Origin: Zygaena filipendulae
Taxonomy: Eukaryota; Arthropoda; Insecta; Lepidoptera; Zygaenidae
Assembly (NCBI GenBank): GCA_907165275.2
Contig: OU015673.1
Span: forward strand, 7,901,001 to 7,965,000
Direction of reading: 5' to 3'
DNA: 64,000 bases
Below the pieces are notes generated by a model that was not told the DNA's origin, did no database searches, and was given only the letters and a program-made list of their open reading frames with translations. Positions 21,101 to 27,575 of the stretch are shown piece after piece. A program made the position numbers and the translations under genes. Each line of letters begins with the position of its first letter. The first letter of the stretch is position 1.

Positions 21101-23147
21101 GCATTATTTTTATTAAATTAGATAGTTTCAAATAACTAAATATCTTTGGAGATTGAAGGGATGTTATCTGAACATACATTTCAACTGTGGCTGCATTGAA
21201 AACTTATCAACTCAGTATCTCTATTAGTTTGAAAATAATGATAACAATTGGAGAATCCTACTAGCATTATAAATGTGAAAGTGTGGATGTTTGGATGTTT
21301 GTTACTCAATCACGCAAAAACGGCTGAATGGGTTTGGATGAAATTTGACATACACGTTGTCAGGGGTACAGAGTAGGGCATACGGTACTTTTTATCCGGG
21401 AATTCTCGCGGGAACTCCGAAATTACCGCGGGTGAAACTACGGGGCACAGCTAGTTGTCCATAAAGGAAAATACAAATAGCACCTTTACTAGTTATAGGA
21501 AAATCATGAGAATCTATTTATGATCACATGTTTACGTATCTGCAGGGCAATTATGTAGCTTTTGTTGCTATCATATTTCAGTTTCAATCAGAAAAAAAAT
21601 AGTTATTTTGTTATTAATTAATTATGTTTAGGTAACTTCAACTTTTGAAATATGTTTTTGGTTGATTGCTAGATATTGTAGGAGTCAAAACGTGCATATC
21701 GTAATCGCAAAACCACCTTTTTTCTGCTTGCGACCAAAAAATGATAGAAACAAAAGTTACATAATAGCCCCTCTGTTCAAATAAAAATTTACAGCACAGA
21801 TTTGAATGAAATTTAGTTTAAGGTAGCTTATTTGATTTAATATTTAGGATACCTAGTATCTACTAGAGTAAAATTATAACTAGATGTACAAAAGTATAGT
21901 AAAGATATTAAAAAAGTGGAATTGTACCTCTAGTATAGCAAGACCTAACAAGAATTATTTTAAAACTAGCTGTTTCCTGCGGTTTCACCTGCGTTAATTT
22001 CGTAATTTCAGAGTTCCCGCGGAAATTCTGGCTATTCTGTGGAATATTATGTTAAGTAGACATAGACAACTTTATTTGGCATCACAAAATTTTTAAAAGT
22101 AATACATGCATCAAATCAAAGTAGACTAATCCCTTAGAGATACAATCTTCATAATTAAAATTAGCAAGTAGATAGTTTGTTTGTCTGTCTTTCACATCAC
22201 AACAGAAATGTGTAAAATTTTTGGACATGATCACAAACTTTGGATGTATTTAATTTAAGCCACAGCTAAACAGCTGAAAATAGATGTAAAAAAAAAACCA
22301 AACAAACAGAACCTAATATTATAATTTGAACTGAATGCATCATCAGATTTTTTTATAATTTGCCTGTTTGGAGGTTTGTTTGAACACACATCACACATAA
22401 ACTACAGTATACATTTGAATTAAAGTTTTCAACTAACTTATAAGGCTACCTAGCTTGTGTCCTATTTTATCCTTGCGCATCAAAGAGCAGGGAGTGACTC
22501 TTTGTAACAAGTAGTCCTGAATTCCAGGCAATTGTGACCATGGGCACATGCTTAATAATCAAATATTCATGTCTAAGCTATACATAGCTAATAGAGTACT
22601 TGCATGAATATTTTTTCCAGTCTATTTAAAAGATTTCTCATTATAAATTTCATGCAAGTAGGTACCCTATTAAGCTGCTCTGTTTAATATTCAATGCAAT
22701 CTGGTAACTAATTTAGTAGGTAGTTAAACCTTTAAAAGACTGTTTATCAAACTTAATTTTAGATTAGATTCAATTAATTCCCTCTGTATAGGCATTACCC
22801 AATCACTAGGTAGAAATTAGCTTAGTCAATCTTCACAAATCATAGGGAGTGGTCAAAAGGATTTCATTTTTTATATATAAACTCGTTTAGCTTTGAATTT
22901 GTGAATATATGTTCAATTATCAACACTGGTACCGTTTCAAAAGAGTTTCTGAATAATGTTGAGTGTGTACTTATGTTTTTAAAATTCTCGGCGGGAGACA
23001 ATTTTACTACCTACCAAAATCAACAAGTTACATCAAAAACGTTACAACATAATGTGCCAGTAATATTAAGAAAAAGGGTCAAACTTCCATGAAACACTCA
23101 CCAACAGCGTAGCAGTTTTCATCTTCTAATTTTTGCCACACAGTCAT
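107..23147 (-). CDS. mbc: DOCK-family Rac GEF, myoblast city (DOCK1-type), 5' seven exons, partial
   Basis: DOCK proteins activate Rac by nucleotide exchange, usually with ELMO, and act in myoblast fusion, engulfment and cell migration. Joining 23102-23147, 12553-12727, 8498-8600, 2617-2765, 1896-2019, 1016-1243 and 107-198 gives 917 coding bases (305 residues plus two bases). All junctions are GT-AG with matching phases. Residues about 13-70 form an SH3 domain (YAVAIFNF start, [14 protein letters not shown] end). Next come VTLREW...[33 protein letters not shown] and GNRNLGMEL. Last are VHNFVC, LVRW, VFTDLGS and [10 protein letters not shown], all in the DOCK order. GNR, VRW and FVC fit DOCK1/mbc better than DOCK3/4 (sponge). 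The lipid-binding DHR1 and catalytic DHR2 domains lie beyond the left edge. The start ATG at 23145-23147 is placed just before the SH3 domain, as in other DOCKs. Confidence 0.87.
199..1015 (-). other. mbc intron 6
   Basis: Intron between exons 6 and 7. It contains the TGCAGTG-type minisatellite close to the exon 6 donor. The remainder, about 200-690, is AT-rich with short imperfect repeats around GCTTCGATCAAAA-like words and no coding signal. Confidence 0.7.
698..988. repeat. Minisatellite of 7-mers (GTGCAGT / GAGCAGT) in mbc intron 6
   Basis: About 290 bases of near-perfect 7-base units, mixing GTGCAGT, GAGCAGT, GTGCAAT and GTATGCA variants. It begins about 25 bases inside the intron after the exon 6 donor. 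The unit length is not a multiple of three, but every reading frame of the minus strand stays open, giving His/Cys-rich HTAHC-type translations. These ORFs are not taken as genes. Confidence 0.9.
1016..1243 (-). CDS. mbc: mbc exon 6
   Basis: Phase-0 exon of 76 codons from acceptor GAGCAG to donor GTGAGG. It starts with an Ala/Gly/Pro-rich stretch and continues with [20 protein letters not shown], then LTDHLLVRW and AQVVFT, matching the DOCK1 segment with VVCKIGED and NYLVRW. It is far richer in GC than its surroundings. The acceptor has only a weak pyrimidine tract, so the exact left edge of the protein segment is the least certain junction. Confidence 0.82.
1244..1895 (-). other. mbc intron 5
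   Basis: The intron holds non-coding sequence at 1244-1570. After that come two abutting Helitron-like fragments in opposite orientation, about 1573-1680 (-) and 1680-1816 (+). The second ends with the expected CAGCTAG. Confidence 0.6.
1573..1816. mobile_element. Two Helitron-like fragments, head to head
   Basis: The left part starts with the reverse of the 3' terminus (GCGCGGTTTCACCCGCG). The right part ends GAAACCGCGGGGCACAGCTAG, with a short terminal hairpin before CTAG. Both parts keep the family's GGCATGCACGTTGTC and AAGGACATAGGGT words. Confidence 0.6.
1896..2019 (-). CDS. mbc: mbc exon 5
   Basis: Follows acceptor TTCCAG and ends at donor GTGAGA. It encodes [20 protein letters not shown], then [12 protein letters not shown] and a basic RIDKNM end. 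Together with the split Arg this restores the DOCK GNR-x-L-x-x-x-L-x-VR motif. Confidence 0.87.
2046..2140 (+). mobile_element. Possible tRNA-derived SINE head fragment
   Basis: A box-B-like word GGGTTCGACTCC follows a possible A-box-like segment (TGGTGGTCAGCTAACC). No body or tail is recognised, so this is a fragment at best. Confidence 0.3.
2233..2405 (-). mobile_element. Helitron-like element (Lep1-type), non-autonomous
   Basis: Minus-oriented copy running from CTAGCTGTTCATCGCGG to ATAATATTAGTAGGGA, flanked as expected for an A/T insertion. Internally it has the family's ATGTCCTTCTCTGTACCCCT and a GACAGACAGACAGAG microsatellite. Confidence 0.65.
2422..2492. mobile_element. Half copy of Harbinger-like MITE (family A)
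   Basis: Only one arm is present, from TTGCGGCAATTTTG to CGACTCTGAGTGCGGCTG, followed by TTA, the usual 3-base target site of this family. The missing arm abuts the neighbouring Helitron-like copy. Confidence 0.6.
2617..2765 (-). CDS. mbc: mbc exon 4
   Basis: Follows acceptor TTGTGCAG and ends at donor GTAATC. It encodes [20 protein letters not shown], then [14 protein letters not shown] and IDKGN. This aligns with the DOCK helical bundle containing SGTLPQDEL and DYGNR in vertebrate DOCK1. The acceptor lies inside the first unit of a tandem array that fills the adjacent intron. Confidence 0.88.
2766..2971. repeat. Tandem satellite array, block 1, overlapping exon 4 acceptor
   Basis: Alternating units of about 34-36 bases (CTGCACAACACAATTCA + CGCTCATCATAC + TTCATC, or CCGCTCAACACAATTCAC). 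On the minus strand the first unit ends with GAATTGTGTTGTGCAG, the exon 4 acceptor itself. Confidence 0.93.
4799..4965 (-). mobile_element. SINE/LINE 3'-end fragment with (AATAG)n tail
   Basis: A run of AATAG units is followed by ACACTTTATTGTACACC, then sequence ending in a triplicated ACCTTTA-type repeat. A short tandem tail next to a compact body fits a minus-oriented retroposon 3' end. The family is not named. Confidence 0.4.
5341..5930. repeat. Two-copy direct duplication inside the hAT element
   Basis: About 290 bases containing GAGTAGTTCCGATGA, TCGCTATAGGTGTG and TTGGGAGTATACCCTTTCAA are repeated in direct orientation, at about 5345-5625 and 5640-5925. Divergence between the copies is visible by eye. 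Confidence 0.7.
6167..7207. repeat. Tandem satellite array, block 2
   Basis: Continuation of the block 1 array after the hAT insertion. It has about 1 kb of the same alternating units, grouped into higher-order units of about 70-108 bases with TTCATCTGCCCAACACAATT and ACTCTGCCTGCACAACAC variants. The long open frames across it (over 350 codons on the plus strand) come from the repeat, not from a gene. Confidence 0.93.
7208..7477. mobile_element. Palindromic MITE, family C
   Basis: Begins GGGCATGTTAACTAATTTT and ends TTTTCAAAAGTCGTCAACAT then CCC. The centre carries inverted GTGACGTCACTAACCGC and GTTAGTGACGTCACGAGC arms. It is inserted within the satellite array, whose last units resume at 7478. 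Confidence 0.75.
7478..7526. repeat. Satellite array, distal remnant
   Basis: Degenerate units (AGCACTCATCATTCCTTGTC, then TGCTCAACACAATT) resume directly after the MITE, showing that the MITE inserted into the array. Confidence 0.75.
8498..8600 (-). CDS. mbc: mbc exon 3
   Basis: Follows acceptor CCAG and ends at donor GTGAGT. It encodes a Gly/Ser-rich linker and then the conserved DOCK motif [15 protein letters not shown]. The split Arg codon with exon 2 and the phase-0 exit to exon 4 keep the frame open. Confidence 0.88.
8717..9066. mobile_element. TIR element of ~350 bp with 29-bp inverted ends
   Basis: The ends ACAACGTGTTAATGAATTAA and TTAATTCATTAACACGTTGT are exact inverted repeats, extending to about 29 bases with GAAAAC/GTTTTC. 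TA flanks both sides. The interior has a GC-rich palindrome near 8868-8925. No coding capacity is seen. It lies 117 bases upstream of exon 3 (transcription sense). Confidence 0.75.
9374..9610. mobile_element. Harbinger-like MITE (family A)
   Basis: A 237-base element with near-perfect long inverted arms (CTGCCGCACTCAGAGTCG and CGACTCTGAGTGCGGCGG), flanked by TTA on both sides. A 3-base TWA target site is typical of PIF/Harbinger elements. Confidence 0.8.
9867..10130 (-). mobile_element. Helitron-like fragments, minus orientation
   Basis: Two adjoining remnants carry GTTTCCTGCGGTTTTACTCACG, CGCGGGAATTCCGGGATA and the A-rich CAAACAAACAAATAAAC stretch of the family. A second 5' remnant begins near 10078 with CTATCCCATGCGG. 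Confidence 0.5.
11555..11700 (+). mobile_element. Retroposon 3' end with (TTTTTGAAT)n tail
   Basis: A body with GAAGAGTGGGACCTACTGG and AAAAGTAGGTCCCAAC is followed by AATAATAAATA and repeated TTTTTGAAT. A related 3' end at about 25310-25450 has the matching pattern GGAGTCTCCTGGCACAGG / AAAAGGAGGCTCCAGC and the same tail. Confidence 0.5.
11827..12065 (+). mobile_element. MITE family B (4-base TSD)
   Basis: Begins GGACGCATATAAGCAATAAC and ends TATTGCTTATCTATGTCC, inverted ends of about 18 bases, flanked by ATTT on both sides. The internal GTTAACCCAC / GTGGGTTAAC pair is shared by all copies of this family. Confidence 0.8.
12294..12490 (-). mobile_element. Helitron-like element, near full length
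   Basis: A clean minus-oriented copy, from CTAGCTGTGCCCCGCGGTTT to CACATTTATAATATATAGGA. The hairpin CCGCGGTTTCACCCGCGG lies just inside the CTAG end. It is a typical reference copy for the family in this window. Confidence 0.7.
12553..12727 (-). CDS. mbc: mbc exon 2 (SH3 domain)
   Basis: Follows acceptor TTCCAG and ends at donor GTTAGT, phase 1 in and phase 2 out. It encodes most of the SH3 domain: IFNF, a hydrophobic VGELVLLE strand, the WYWGKS tryptophans and the GAFPKSYV end, then RECTVD. The C-terminal Pro-Ser-Tyr of canonical SH3 domains is here Pro-Lys-Ser-Tyr, as in DOCK proteins. Confidence 0.9.
12850..13073. mobile_element. MITE family D, nearly complete
   Basis: Inverted ends ACCATAACACGACGCG...CGCGCGTTATGGGCAAGG, with GTTGTTGGTCATAGTGAATA and AGGGCC at the right end. 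The interior has AAAGAGGTTTCAC and ATACATTTACAACG, which recur in all copies. Confidence 0.6.
13145..13359 (-). mobile_element. Helitron-like element, near full length
   Basis: From CTAGTTGTGCCCCGCGG to CGCGTTTATAATATTAGTAGGA. It belongs to a subfamily with TGTTAATCTGATGTATAAGC and an ATCCATCCATCC run, also seen at 16829-17038, 26716-26932 and 34004-34199. Confidence 0.7.
13545..13678 (+). mobile_element. Helitron-like 3' part
   Basis: Plus-oriented 3' half with CACGTTTTCAGGGGTACG and GGTGAAACCGCCGGGAACAG, ending in CTAG. Confidence 0.5.
13811..14048 (+). mobile_element. MITE family B (4-base TSD)
   Basis: Inverted ends GGACGCAGATAAGCAATAAC and TATTGCTTATCTATGTCC, flanked by AATA on both sides. 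The body is nearly identical to the copy at 11827-12065. Confidence 0.82.
14531..14712 (+). mobile_element. Helitron-like partial copy
   Basis: Starts at ATTATAAATGCGAAAGTAAC with a TCTGTCTGTCGG microsatellite and ends near ATTACCGCGGGTAATTA, without the final CAGCTAG. Confidence 0.55.
15146..15470 (+). mobile_element. Element F, copy 1 (5' hairpin loop deleted)
   Basis: Begins TCCTAGGGGTGAAAC and ends CCGAGTATGAGTAATG. Shared landmarks are CGAGGATAACACTGTGC, AACCATTAGGTGTGCTAC and GACATAAAAAAAAAAC. The hairpin at its start has lost most of its loop compared with copies 2 and 3. The superfamily is not recognised. Confidence 0.65.
15471..16352 (+). mobile_element. Element F, copy 2, interrupted by mariner derivative
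   Basis: Tandem neighbour of copy 1. It carries a complete hairpin at 15471-15585, with the loop inverted compared with the copy at 43391. At TTTTATTA it is split by a mariner-type insertion (15658-16250), after which it resumes with CATAAATCAACCATTAGG. Confidence 0.65.
15658..16250 (+). pseudogene. Internally deleted Tc1/mariner-type transposon with transposase remnants
   Basis: Inverted ends AAGGGTCTTTCAATAGGGAC and GTCCTTATTGAAAGACCCTT, flanked by TA. Near 15771 an ATG opens a helix-turn-helix-like N-terminus ([13 protein letters not shown]). At about 15896 it hits a stop and joins the C-terminal end of a transposase (15902-16147) with [11 protein letters not shown], which contains the third catalytic acidic residue, and ends [11 protein letters not shown]. 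The middle with the first two catalytic aspartates is missing, so no active enzyme is encoded. Confidence 0.8.
16716..16736. repeat. (TTCT)n microsatellite, probable retroposon tail
   Basis: Tetranucleotide run directly following GGACCAATAAACTCATTTT, which looks like a polyadenylation signal and tail of a plus-oriented retroposon of unknown family. Confidence 0.7.
16829..17038 (-). mobile_element. Helitron-like element, near full length
   Basis: From TTCTGCCCCGCGGTTTCACC to CGCGTTTATAATATTAGTAG, of the same subfamily as 13145-13359, with an (ATCC)n run. The CTAG end is mutated. Confidence 0.65.
17306..17548 (-). mobile_element. tRNA-derived SINE
   Basis: On the minus strand an A-box-like TTGGCGCAGTTGGT (17522-17535) and a B-box GGGTTTGATTCCC (17478-17490) form the tRNA-like head. 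A body with GCTTATAGTGTGGGATCGAG and a tail of ATT repeats follow, near 17310-17325. It is too diverged and too long to be a functional tRNA. Confidence 0.75.
18059..18383. mobile_element. MITE family C
   Basis: Starts GGGATGTGGACTAC and ends AATTAGTCAACATGCCC. It carries AGATAAAGCGCATTAAAG and the paired CGTGACGTCACTAACCG / AATGACGTCACGCG arms. Confidence 0.75.
18499..18570. mobile_element. MITE family D, left part of a copy split by later insertions
   Basis: GGGCCCTTATTCACTATGAC, then AACATTCCTTGCCCATAACG. The right part of the same copy appears at 20640-20734, on the far side of the LINE. Confidence 0.65.
18716..18894 (+). mobile_element. Helitron-like element, subfamily with CACGTGTCACGTTG
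   Basis: Contains ATCACGTGTCACGTTGTTTG, GATGAAATTTGGTCACATG and a CTGCGGAGGACAGCTTTA end in which CTAG is mutated. The minus-oriented relative lies at 40066-40252. Confidence 0.5.
18937..20637 (-). mobile_element. 5'-truncated non-LTR retrotransposon (LINE)
   Basis: A T-run at 18937-18957 is the poly(A) tail of a minus-strand element. The reverse transcriptase frame lies at 19018-20637, and no endonuclease domain precedes it. The 5' end abuts MITE family D sequence at about 20638, so it is a typical truncated insertion. Confidence 0.85.
19018..20637 (-). CDS. LINE reverse transcriptase (ORF2 C-terminal part)
   Basis: About 539 uninterrupted codons of a non-LTR reverse transcriptase, which copies element RNA into DNA at a nicked target. 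In order: [10 protein letters not shown] near residue 38, VPKKG...[24 protein letters not shown], the first catalytic Asp in [25 protein letters not shown], then the catalytic FGYADDSTV. The C-terminus has [20 protein letters not shown], typical of CR1/Jockey-group ORF2 ends. The upstream apurinic endonuclease is missing and no true ATG is seen (the frame opens at a TTG). The long intact frame suggests a fairly young insertion. Confidence 0.9.
   Translation of the reverse strand: MHTTNSKPPSPPHTNAHMSEIRIRQREVLKVLLALDVNKASGPDGIPAIVLRSCAPELSPVLTRLFRLSMDSGIVPKSWKLANVQPVPKKGSRADPSNYRPISVTSMLCKSMERILNNRLLSHLEENDLLSDRQFGFRRQRSTGDLLVYATHIWGEAIERHGEALAVSLDISKAFDKVWHNGLLSKLPSYGIPNRMCTWIADFLRDRTIRVVIDGCSSSLQAINAGVPQGSVLSATLFLLHINDLLLMPGIFGYADDSTVTERYLLSSAKSNATEVLSLRQAMMERMDRALVAVSDWGDANLVRFNASKTQACLFTAKRSPITMTPTLRGAAIPVADHIDLLGLTVSSDLNFGRFIESIAKTAAKKLGILFKVRRYFTPKQLLSLYIAQVRSCMEYCCHLWDGSAKYQLAALDSIERRARRLIGDDQLVDARLPSLDHRRKVASLSVFYRLHFGECAQELFELVPPSPFKMRTTRATAGFHPYTVDIPPIRTKRFASSFIMRTARDWNDLPESVFPPNYHLDLFKSRVNRYLIGRRVTP
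20640..20734. mobile_element. MITE family D, right part of the split copy
   Basis: AACTTCTTTGATTACTAGGG, GGCGTCTTATCTTAGCGCGG and GTGGTCATAGTGAATA match the reverse complement of the outer half of the copy at 33875, completing the piece at 18499. Confidence 0.65.
21256..21454 (+). mobile_element. Helitron-like element, full length
   Basis: Starts TCCTACTAGCATTATAAATG and ends GGGGCACAGCTAG, placed between A and T as expected for Helitron insertion. This is one of the cleanest copies, with no coding capacity. Confidence 0.75.
21545..21770 (+). mobile_element. TIR MITE (GGGCAATTATGTAGC family)
   Basis: Inverted ends GGGCAATTATGTAGCTTTTG and AAAGTTACATAATAGCCC. Relatives lie at 25505-25803 (+) and about 40735-40930 (-), with internal TTGGTTGATTGCTAGATATT and AAAACGTGCATAT words. 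Confidence 0.65.
22593..22668. mobile_element. 76-bp deletion derivative of the AGGGTACTTGCATGA element
   Basis: Both inverted ends (AGTACTTGCATGA and TCATGCAAGT...ACCCT) survive, with almost no interior. The longer relative is at 56867-57405. Confidence 0.6.
23102..23147 (-). CDS. mbc: mbc exon 1 (start codon)
   Basis: Encodes [15 protein letters not shown] plus the first base of an Ala codon, then donor GTGAGT. The short first exon ending at the first SH3 strand is typical of DOCK genes. The 5' UTR continues to higher coordinates and its start is not resolved. Confidence 0.85.
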
Positions 23148-23367
23148 AATGATAACACCTAATAATATTTATTTTAAATAATAAAACTTTACAAATTACA
23201 CTCAACCCGTCATTTTTCTCACGATACAAAACTCCAATCACAAACTACTTAGAGATAGACTCCAATTGTCAAAATTGACACCACAATTCACAATACCAAC
23301 AGCCAGCGACTAAAAGAAAAAAAAAAGAAGTACTCTGCCACAGATAATATAATAAAAACATGTAACG

Positions 23368-23446
23368 CCATCTAGCAGCTAAAACATGAACCGTTATTAT
23401 TGATGGGTGTAAACACATATTGCTACGTCTTGCCGCTAGATGGTGC
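23368..23446. promoter_or_regulatory. Inverted pair of CGCCATCTAG-type motifs upstream of mbc
   Basis: ACGCCATCTAGCAGC and TGCCGCTAGATGGTGC face each other about 50 bases apart, some 220-300 bases upstream of the mbc start codon. They could be the ends of a tiny element or a protein-binding pair. The function is not known from sequence. Confidence 0.25.
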
Positions 23447-24259
23447 TATACTTAACCAATTTGTATTTTAGGCAGTTTAACTGAAATGCAGATATTTTTT
23501 TGAAATGTTTCACTTCTATTACATGTAGGATTCTTCAACGAGCATTTTTTTATTATTGGTATCGTTAAAAAACATCTAGAAATCTTCAGCAGAATTACAA
23601 ACATTTACTTACCTAAAAGCATTATGTAGGTACCCACTGGCAAGTAGATCGTACATTCATTACCTATAATATTATGTAGGTAGGTATGTTATTATGCGAA
23701 AATTGCAAGTGGACTGATTGCATTGTTGATAAAAAAAAACTATAAAAAAATAGTGTTTCTTGACAATCTGTGGACATTTGGGAACAGTTCTATCACAAGT
23801 TATAAGGCATGATTCAAGCAGCCACTATAATGTGTGACGTGACAGACTCCGCTAATGTCACATTTAGTATTAGGGCTCAGACAAGGGTAAATGGAGATTT
23901 TGATACCCATTTGACTTTATACTTAGTTACTCCCTTTCCGACTGATATTTTGCTAACATTGTAGTATAGTATTATATTATAATATTATCTGTGACATTGT
24001 ATTATTTTAAACGAGAGTCATGTTCAAAATCTCGGTAATTCATGCTTTCATGACATTCATAAATTTAAACAGAAAAAAAAAAAACACTTTTATCTCGCAG
24101 TAAGCAAAAACGCGAGTTTACGCGGGTAAAGACCTTTGCATAATATTTTAGGTACCTACTAAGGCTTGTTGACGCAACTGTGACAGTAGTAAAAAAGAAA
24201 GAGGCCTCAATTAGCCGATCATTCGGATTTCGATGGTTCGTCAGCACGTCGTCTTCTAT

Positions 24260-24440
24260 TTCTTGAATCTTAGGACTGTTTCATCCGCTTTAATTTCGGA
24301 GTTCCCGCGGGAATTCCGCCACAAGAGTACCCTGTTTCTTTATACTATTATGTGGGTACCCCTGCCAACGTTTATGCAAAATTTCATGATGATCGATCGT
24401 AACAAACGGACAAATTCACTTTCACATTTATAATACCTAC
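24260..24440 (-). mobile_element. Helitron-like partial copy
   Basis: GTTTCATCCGCTTTAATTTC, CCCGCGGGAATTCCG and CATTTATAATACCTA are recognisable. The CTAG end is missing. Confidence 0.5.
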
Positions 24441-25173
24441 ATATGTAGTTGGATCACATTAAAAAAAAGTGTAGGTGACCTATTTGTTTTAGGGACGAGA
24501 ATTTCAAAATACGCAGTCATTCACCTTCAATACGTGCCCCGTTTCCTACACTCTGTATAAACTTTGGCATCTCAACATCCCAGAAATGCATGAGTATAAG
24601 TTCCACATTAAAAAAAAGGTTGTATCTTACTTGACAACAATTTGGTCCGACCGTCCGGTCCGAACGAATTTACCCTTGTCACGTGTGGTGCGGGCTTAAA
24701 GTCATTAAGTATGAAGATCACGCGGCTTAAGGATTCACACGGATATATTCACCAACGCATTTACCTTTACAACACCTACCCTAAGTACAGGCGTAGCCAA
24801 AGGGGGCGGGGTAGGCAATGCCTATACTGCCCAGCCTATAAACTTCTTTGCCCAACTTATAAAATTGACAGTATTGAAGATTTAGGAAGAAAGAAGAGGA
24901 GTTTACTGCTGTGCAGGGTAATGAGTGAGGTGATTATTGTGGTAAATAAGAGAGTGAATTAAGTGCATTATTATTTACTAGCTGTCCCCTGCGGTTTCAC
25001 TCGCAGTAACTTTGGAGTTCCCGCGGGTATTCCAGGATAAAATATAGATATAAACCTTCCTCATGAATCACTATATCTATTGGTGAAAACCTGTTGCGAG
25101 GTTTTAAAGATCTAAGCATAGGTACATAGGGACTGATAGACAGCAGAAAGCGACTTTATTTTATACTATGTAG

Positions 25174-25176
25174 TGT

Positions 25177-25213
<37 letters not shown>

Positions 25214-25230
25214 TATATACACACACATAC
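25174..25230. repeat. (CA)n microsatellite
   Basis: Interrupted dinucleotide CA repeat with TATA interruptions. Confidence 0.9.
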
Positions 25231-25504
25231 ACTTTCACACGATTTATTTGAATATTAAGTTATAAAATCTGTATGCTTTCGGATGTGTATTCTGTTAATT
25301 TTAAATTAGTTATGAGGAGCGGAGTCTCCTGGCACAGGCATAATTAGATATGCCTAAAAGGAGGCTCCAGCTATTTACCTAGTAATAAGTTCATATTATG
25401 AAAGTAATAAATAATTTTTGAATTTTTTTTGAACTTTTTTTTTTTGAATGTAGTAACTTCTATACATATAAGCGTCATCAATTATAACTGTGGTAAGTTC
25501 TGCA

Positions 25505-25803
25505 GGGCAGTTGTGTAACTTTTGTTACTAACATTATTTAAATTTCAATCAGAAAAGTAGCTATTTTATTTTTTGATGAATGTCTAGTATAGTCTAGTCT
25601 AGTCTAGTCTAGTCTAGTCTAGTCTAGTATAGTCTAGTATAGTCAGCTTCAACTTTTATAGTAGGTAGGTATGTTTATTTTGGTTGATTGCTATCTATTG
25701 TAAGTGTCAAAACGTGCATATTTTTGACGGAAAACCACAAAACCGCCATGTTTTTGATTGCAACCGAAAAATGTCAGCTCAAGTTACCTACTTATGTAGC
25801 ACC
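25505..25803 (+). mobile_element. TIR MITE (GGGCAATTATGTAGC family), second copy
   Basis: GGGCAGTTGTGTAACTTTTG at the left and a degraded AAGTTACCTACTTATGTAGC end. It includes a (TAGTC)n expansion at 25582-25644 that is not present in the other copies. Confidence 0.6.
25582..25644. repeat. (TAGTC)n microsatellite
   Basis: About twelve 5-base units, some as TATAG variants, within a MITE copy. Confidence 0.9.
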
Positions 25804-26529
25804 CCAGCTGGACGCCGTCGGGCCCCCTGCTAGAAAAAATCTCTAGCTATGCCAATTTACGTGTAGATATCTACTTATGTATTTGTTTAAGTTTAGTTAC
25901 TTATGAATTTTATTTGGAGAAACGCAGGTAAATAATACATGGTCGCTTACTCACTTCAACTATTTTACAGTACTTCTCGAATACACGTACATTTTGCTAT
26001 TTACATGGCATGCGAATTTTCTGTAATATGACTTTCTAACAGAACTGAGCGGTGTTTGTGACAACTCGACCTGGCTTGGGTAGGCTGGAACCATTCCAAA
26101 TCTGCTCTGATCGTGAGTATCAGTTATGCTCTTGCATAATTTATTCCTTGCTTCTGTTGTAAAATTATTTTACCATATCTATCTATTACTAGGTACCTAC
26201 TACTACATAGTAATGTGAAATTCAAAGCAATCGTTTACTTACACAATAATTTACTAGTTTGAATAAAAAACACAAACTGTAAGTTATCCTCAAACATTAA
26301 AACAATGTCCTCCGCCGCGTCTGTCTGTCTGTTCGCGATAAACTCAAAAACTATAGAACGGATTTTCATGCAGTTTTCACCAATAGATAGAGTGATTCAT
26401 GAGGAAGGTATCTAAGGTTCTATATTGGACAAGGTTTTGCTCTCAGAGTTTTTATTTCGTCTGAGGTTTTGCTTGAATTCATATTTTTTCTTTACTTCAA
26501 ATTATTTATCTAACAATAGTTGGTTGGTT

Positions 26530-26699
26530 GATAAATAACGATAATTATATCGGAAATGTCGGAAAAATCACATTAAATTTTGCATACTGTAATATGTTGT
26601 CAGGAGTACAGCGATGGACATAGGGTAGTTACTTTTTGCCCCGACATTCCCGCGGGAACTCCTAAATTAACGCGGGTGAACCCGCGGGTTATCAGCTAG
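26530..26699 (+). mobile_element. Helitron-like 3' part
   Basis: Plus copy with ATGTTGTCAGGAGTACAGCG and GGTGAACCCGCGGGTTATCA, ending in CTAG. It is separated by only about 17 bases from a minus copy at 26716. Confidence 0.6.
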
Positions 26700-26715
26700 T
26701 AGATATAAAAAAACC

Positions 26716-26932
26716 AGTTGCGCCCCGCGGTTTCACTCGCGTTAATTTCAGAGTTCCCGCGGGAATTCCGGGATAAAAAGTACCCTATGTGTTAATCTGA
26801 TGTATAAGCTACATTATTGTAAAGTTTCATTTAAATCCATCCAGTGGTTTTTGCGTGAAAGAGTAACAAACAACCATTATCCATCCTTACATTCTTACAA
26901 ACTTTCGCGTTTATAATATTAGTAAGATTTAT
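26716..26932 (-). mobile_element. Helitron-like element, near full length
   Basis: From GTTGCGCCCCGCGGTTTCAC to CGCGTTTATAATATTAGTAA, in the ATCTGATGTATAAGC subfamily. Confidence 0.65.
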
Positions 26933-27213
26933 GGTTATAGGTAATGAAAGTTTGAAAGCAATACATGGCGCAAAGGATATAGGTATGGTATTATTAAGCT
27001 TACATAGAGGTAGAAATGTTTGAATTTTGTACGCTTTGCTATAGGGTCCAAAATCCTTTGTACCTACCTATATGTAGTAAGTACATGTTTTTTTAGAATA
27101 AAGCCTAATAAAGATGTACGTTGTTTTCGTGTCGACTGTTCGCATATTTGCCATCCGAGTATGATTCGAGTCACGTAGGTACCTATACCCACCACACGCG
27201 TGCATGAGACTAA

Positions 27214-27575
27214 GGCCCGTATTCCAGAAGGTGACTCAGATCACGTTTTACTTGAGATTAGTTTTCAGCTCAGATCATAACTCAAACGTACTTCTTATTA
27301 TAGAATGCGTTTTAAGTTCTAATCACTTGAAACTAGTCTTGAGTAGAGATTTTGAGCTCTGATTGGTTGAGTGGACTTGACATGACAGACGTAAACAAAG
27401 ATCAAATCTTTGCTTGAGTATACATTAGTGCTCAAGCGTCGTTCTAGAATAAGGAAACTCAGCTGATTGTTGATTGATGAATCTCGTTTCAAGTAAGGTT
27501 CTAAAATTAAAGCTTTACTTGAAATTAGTTTTAAAACTAGATTCATGACTTGAGTAACCTTTTGGAATACGGACC
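27214..27575. mobile_element. Palindromic MITE of 362 bp with TAA target site
   Basis: Left end GGCCCGTATTCCAGAAGGTG and right end AACCTTTTGGAATACGGACC are inverted repeats, flanked by TAA on both sides. Further symmetric pairs around ACTTGAGATTAGTTTT / GAAATTAGTTTTAAAAC make most of it a long imperfect hairpin. The TWA site suggests a Harbinger-type origin. Confidence 0.75.

Larger units (their letters stand above)
12728..23101 (-). other. mbc intron 1 (10.4 kb)
   Basis: Large first intron packed with mobile elements: MITE families B, C and D, two copies of hairpin element F, a mariner derivative, SINE and LINE sequences, and Helitron-like copies. Nothing is recognised at 14050-14530, 14720-15140, 17045-17300 and 20740-21250. 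A GC-rich patch at 17820-18010 stands out. No coding exon is supported. Confidence 0.6.

Noticed and set aside
24642..24962. 106-codon plus-strand frame
   Set aside because: Low-information sequence in an intergenic repeat region with no family resemblance.
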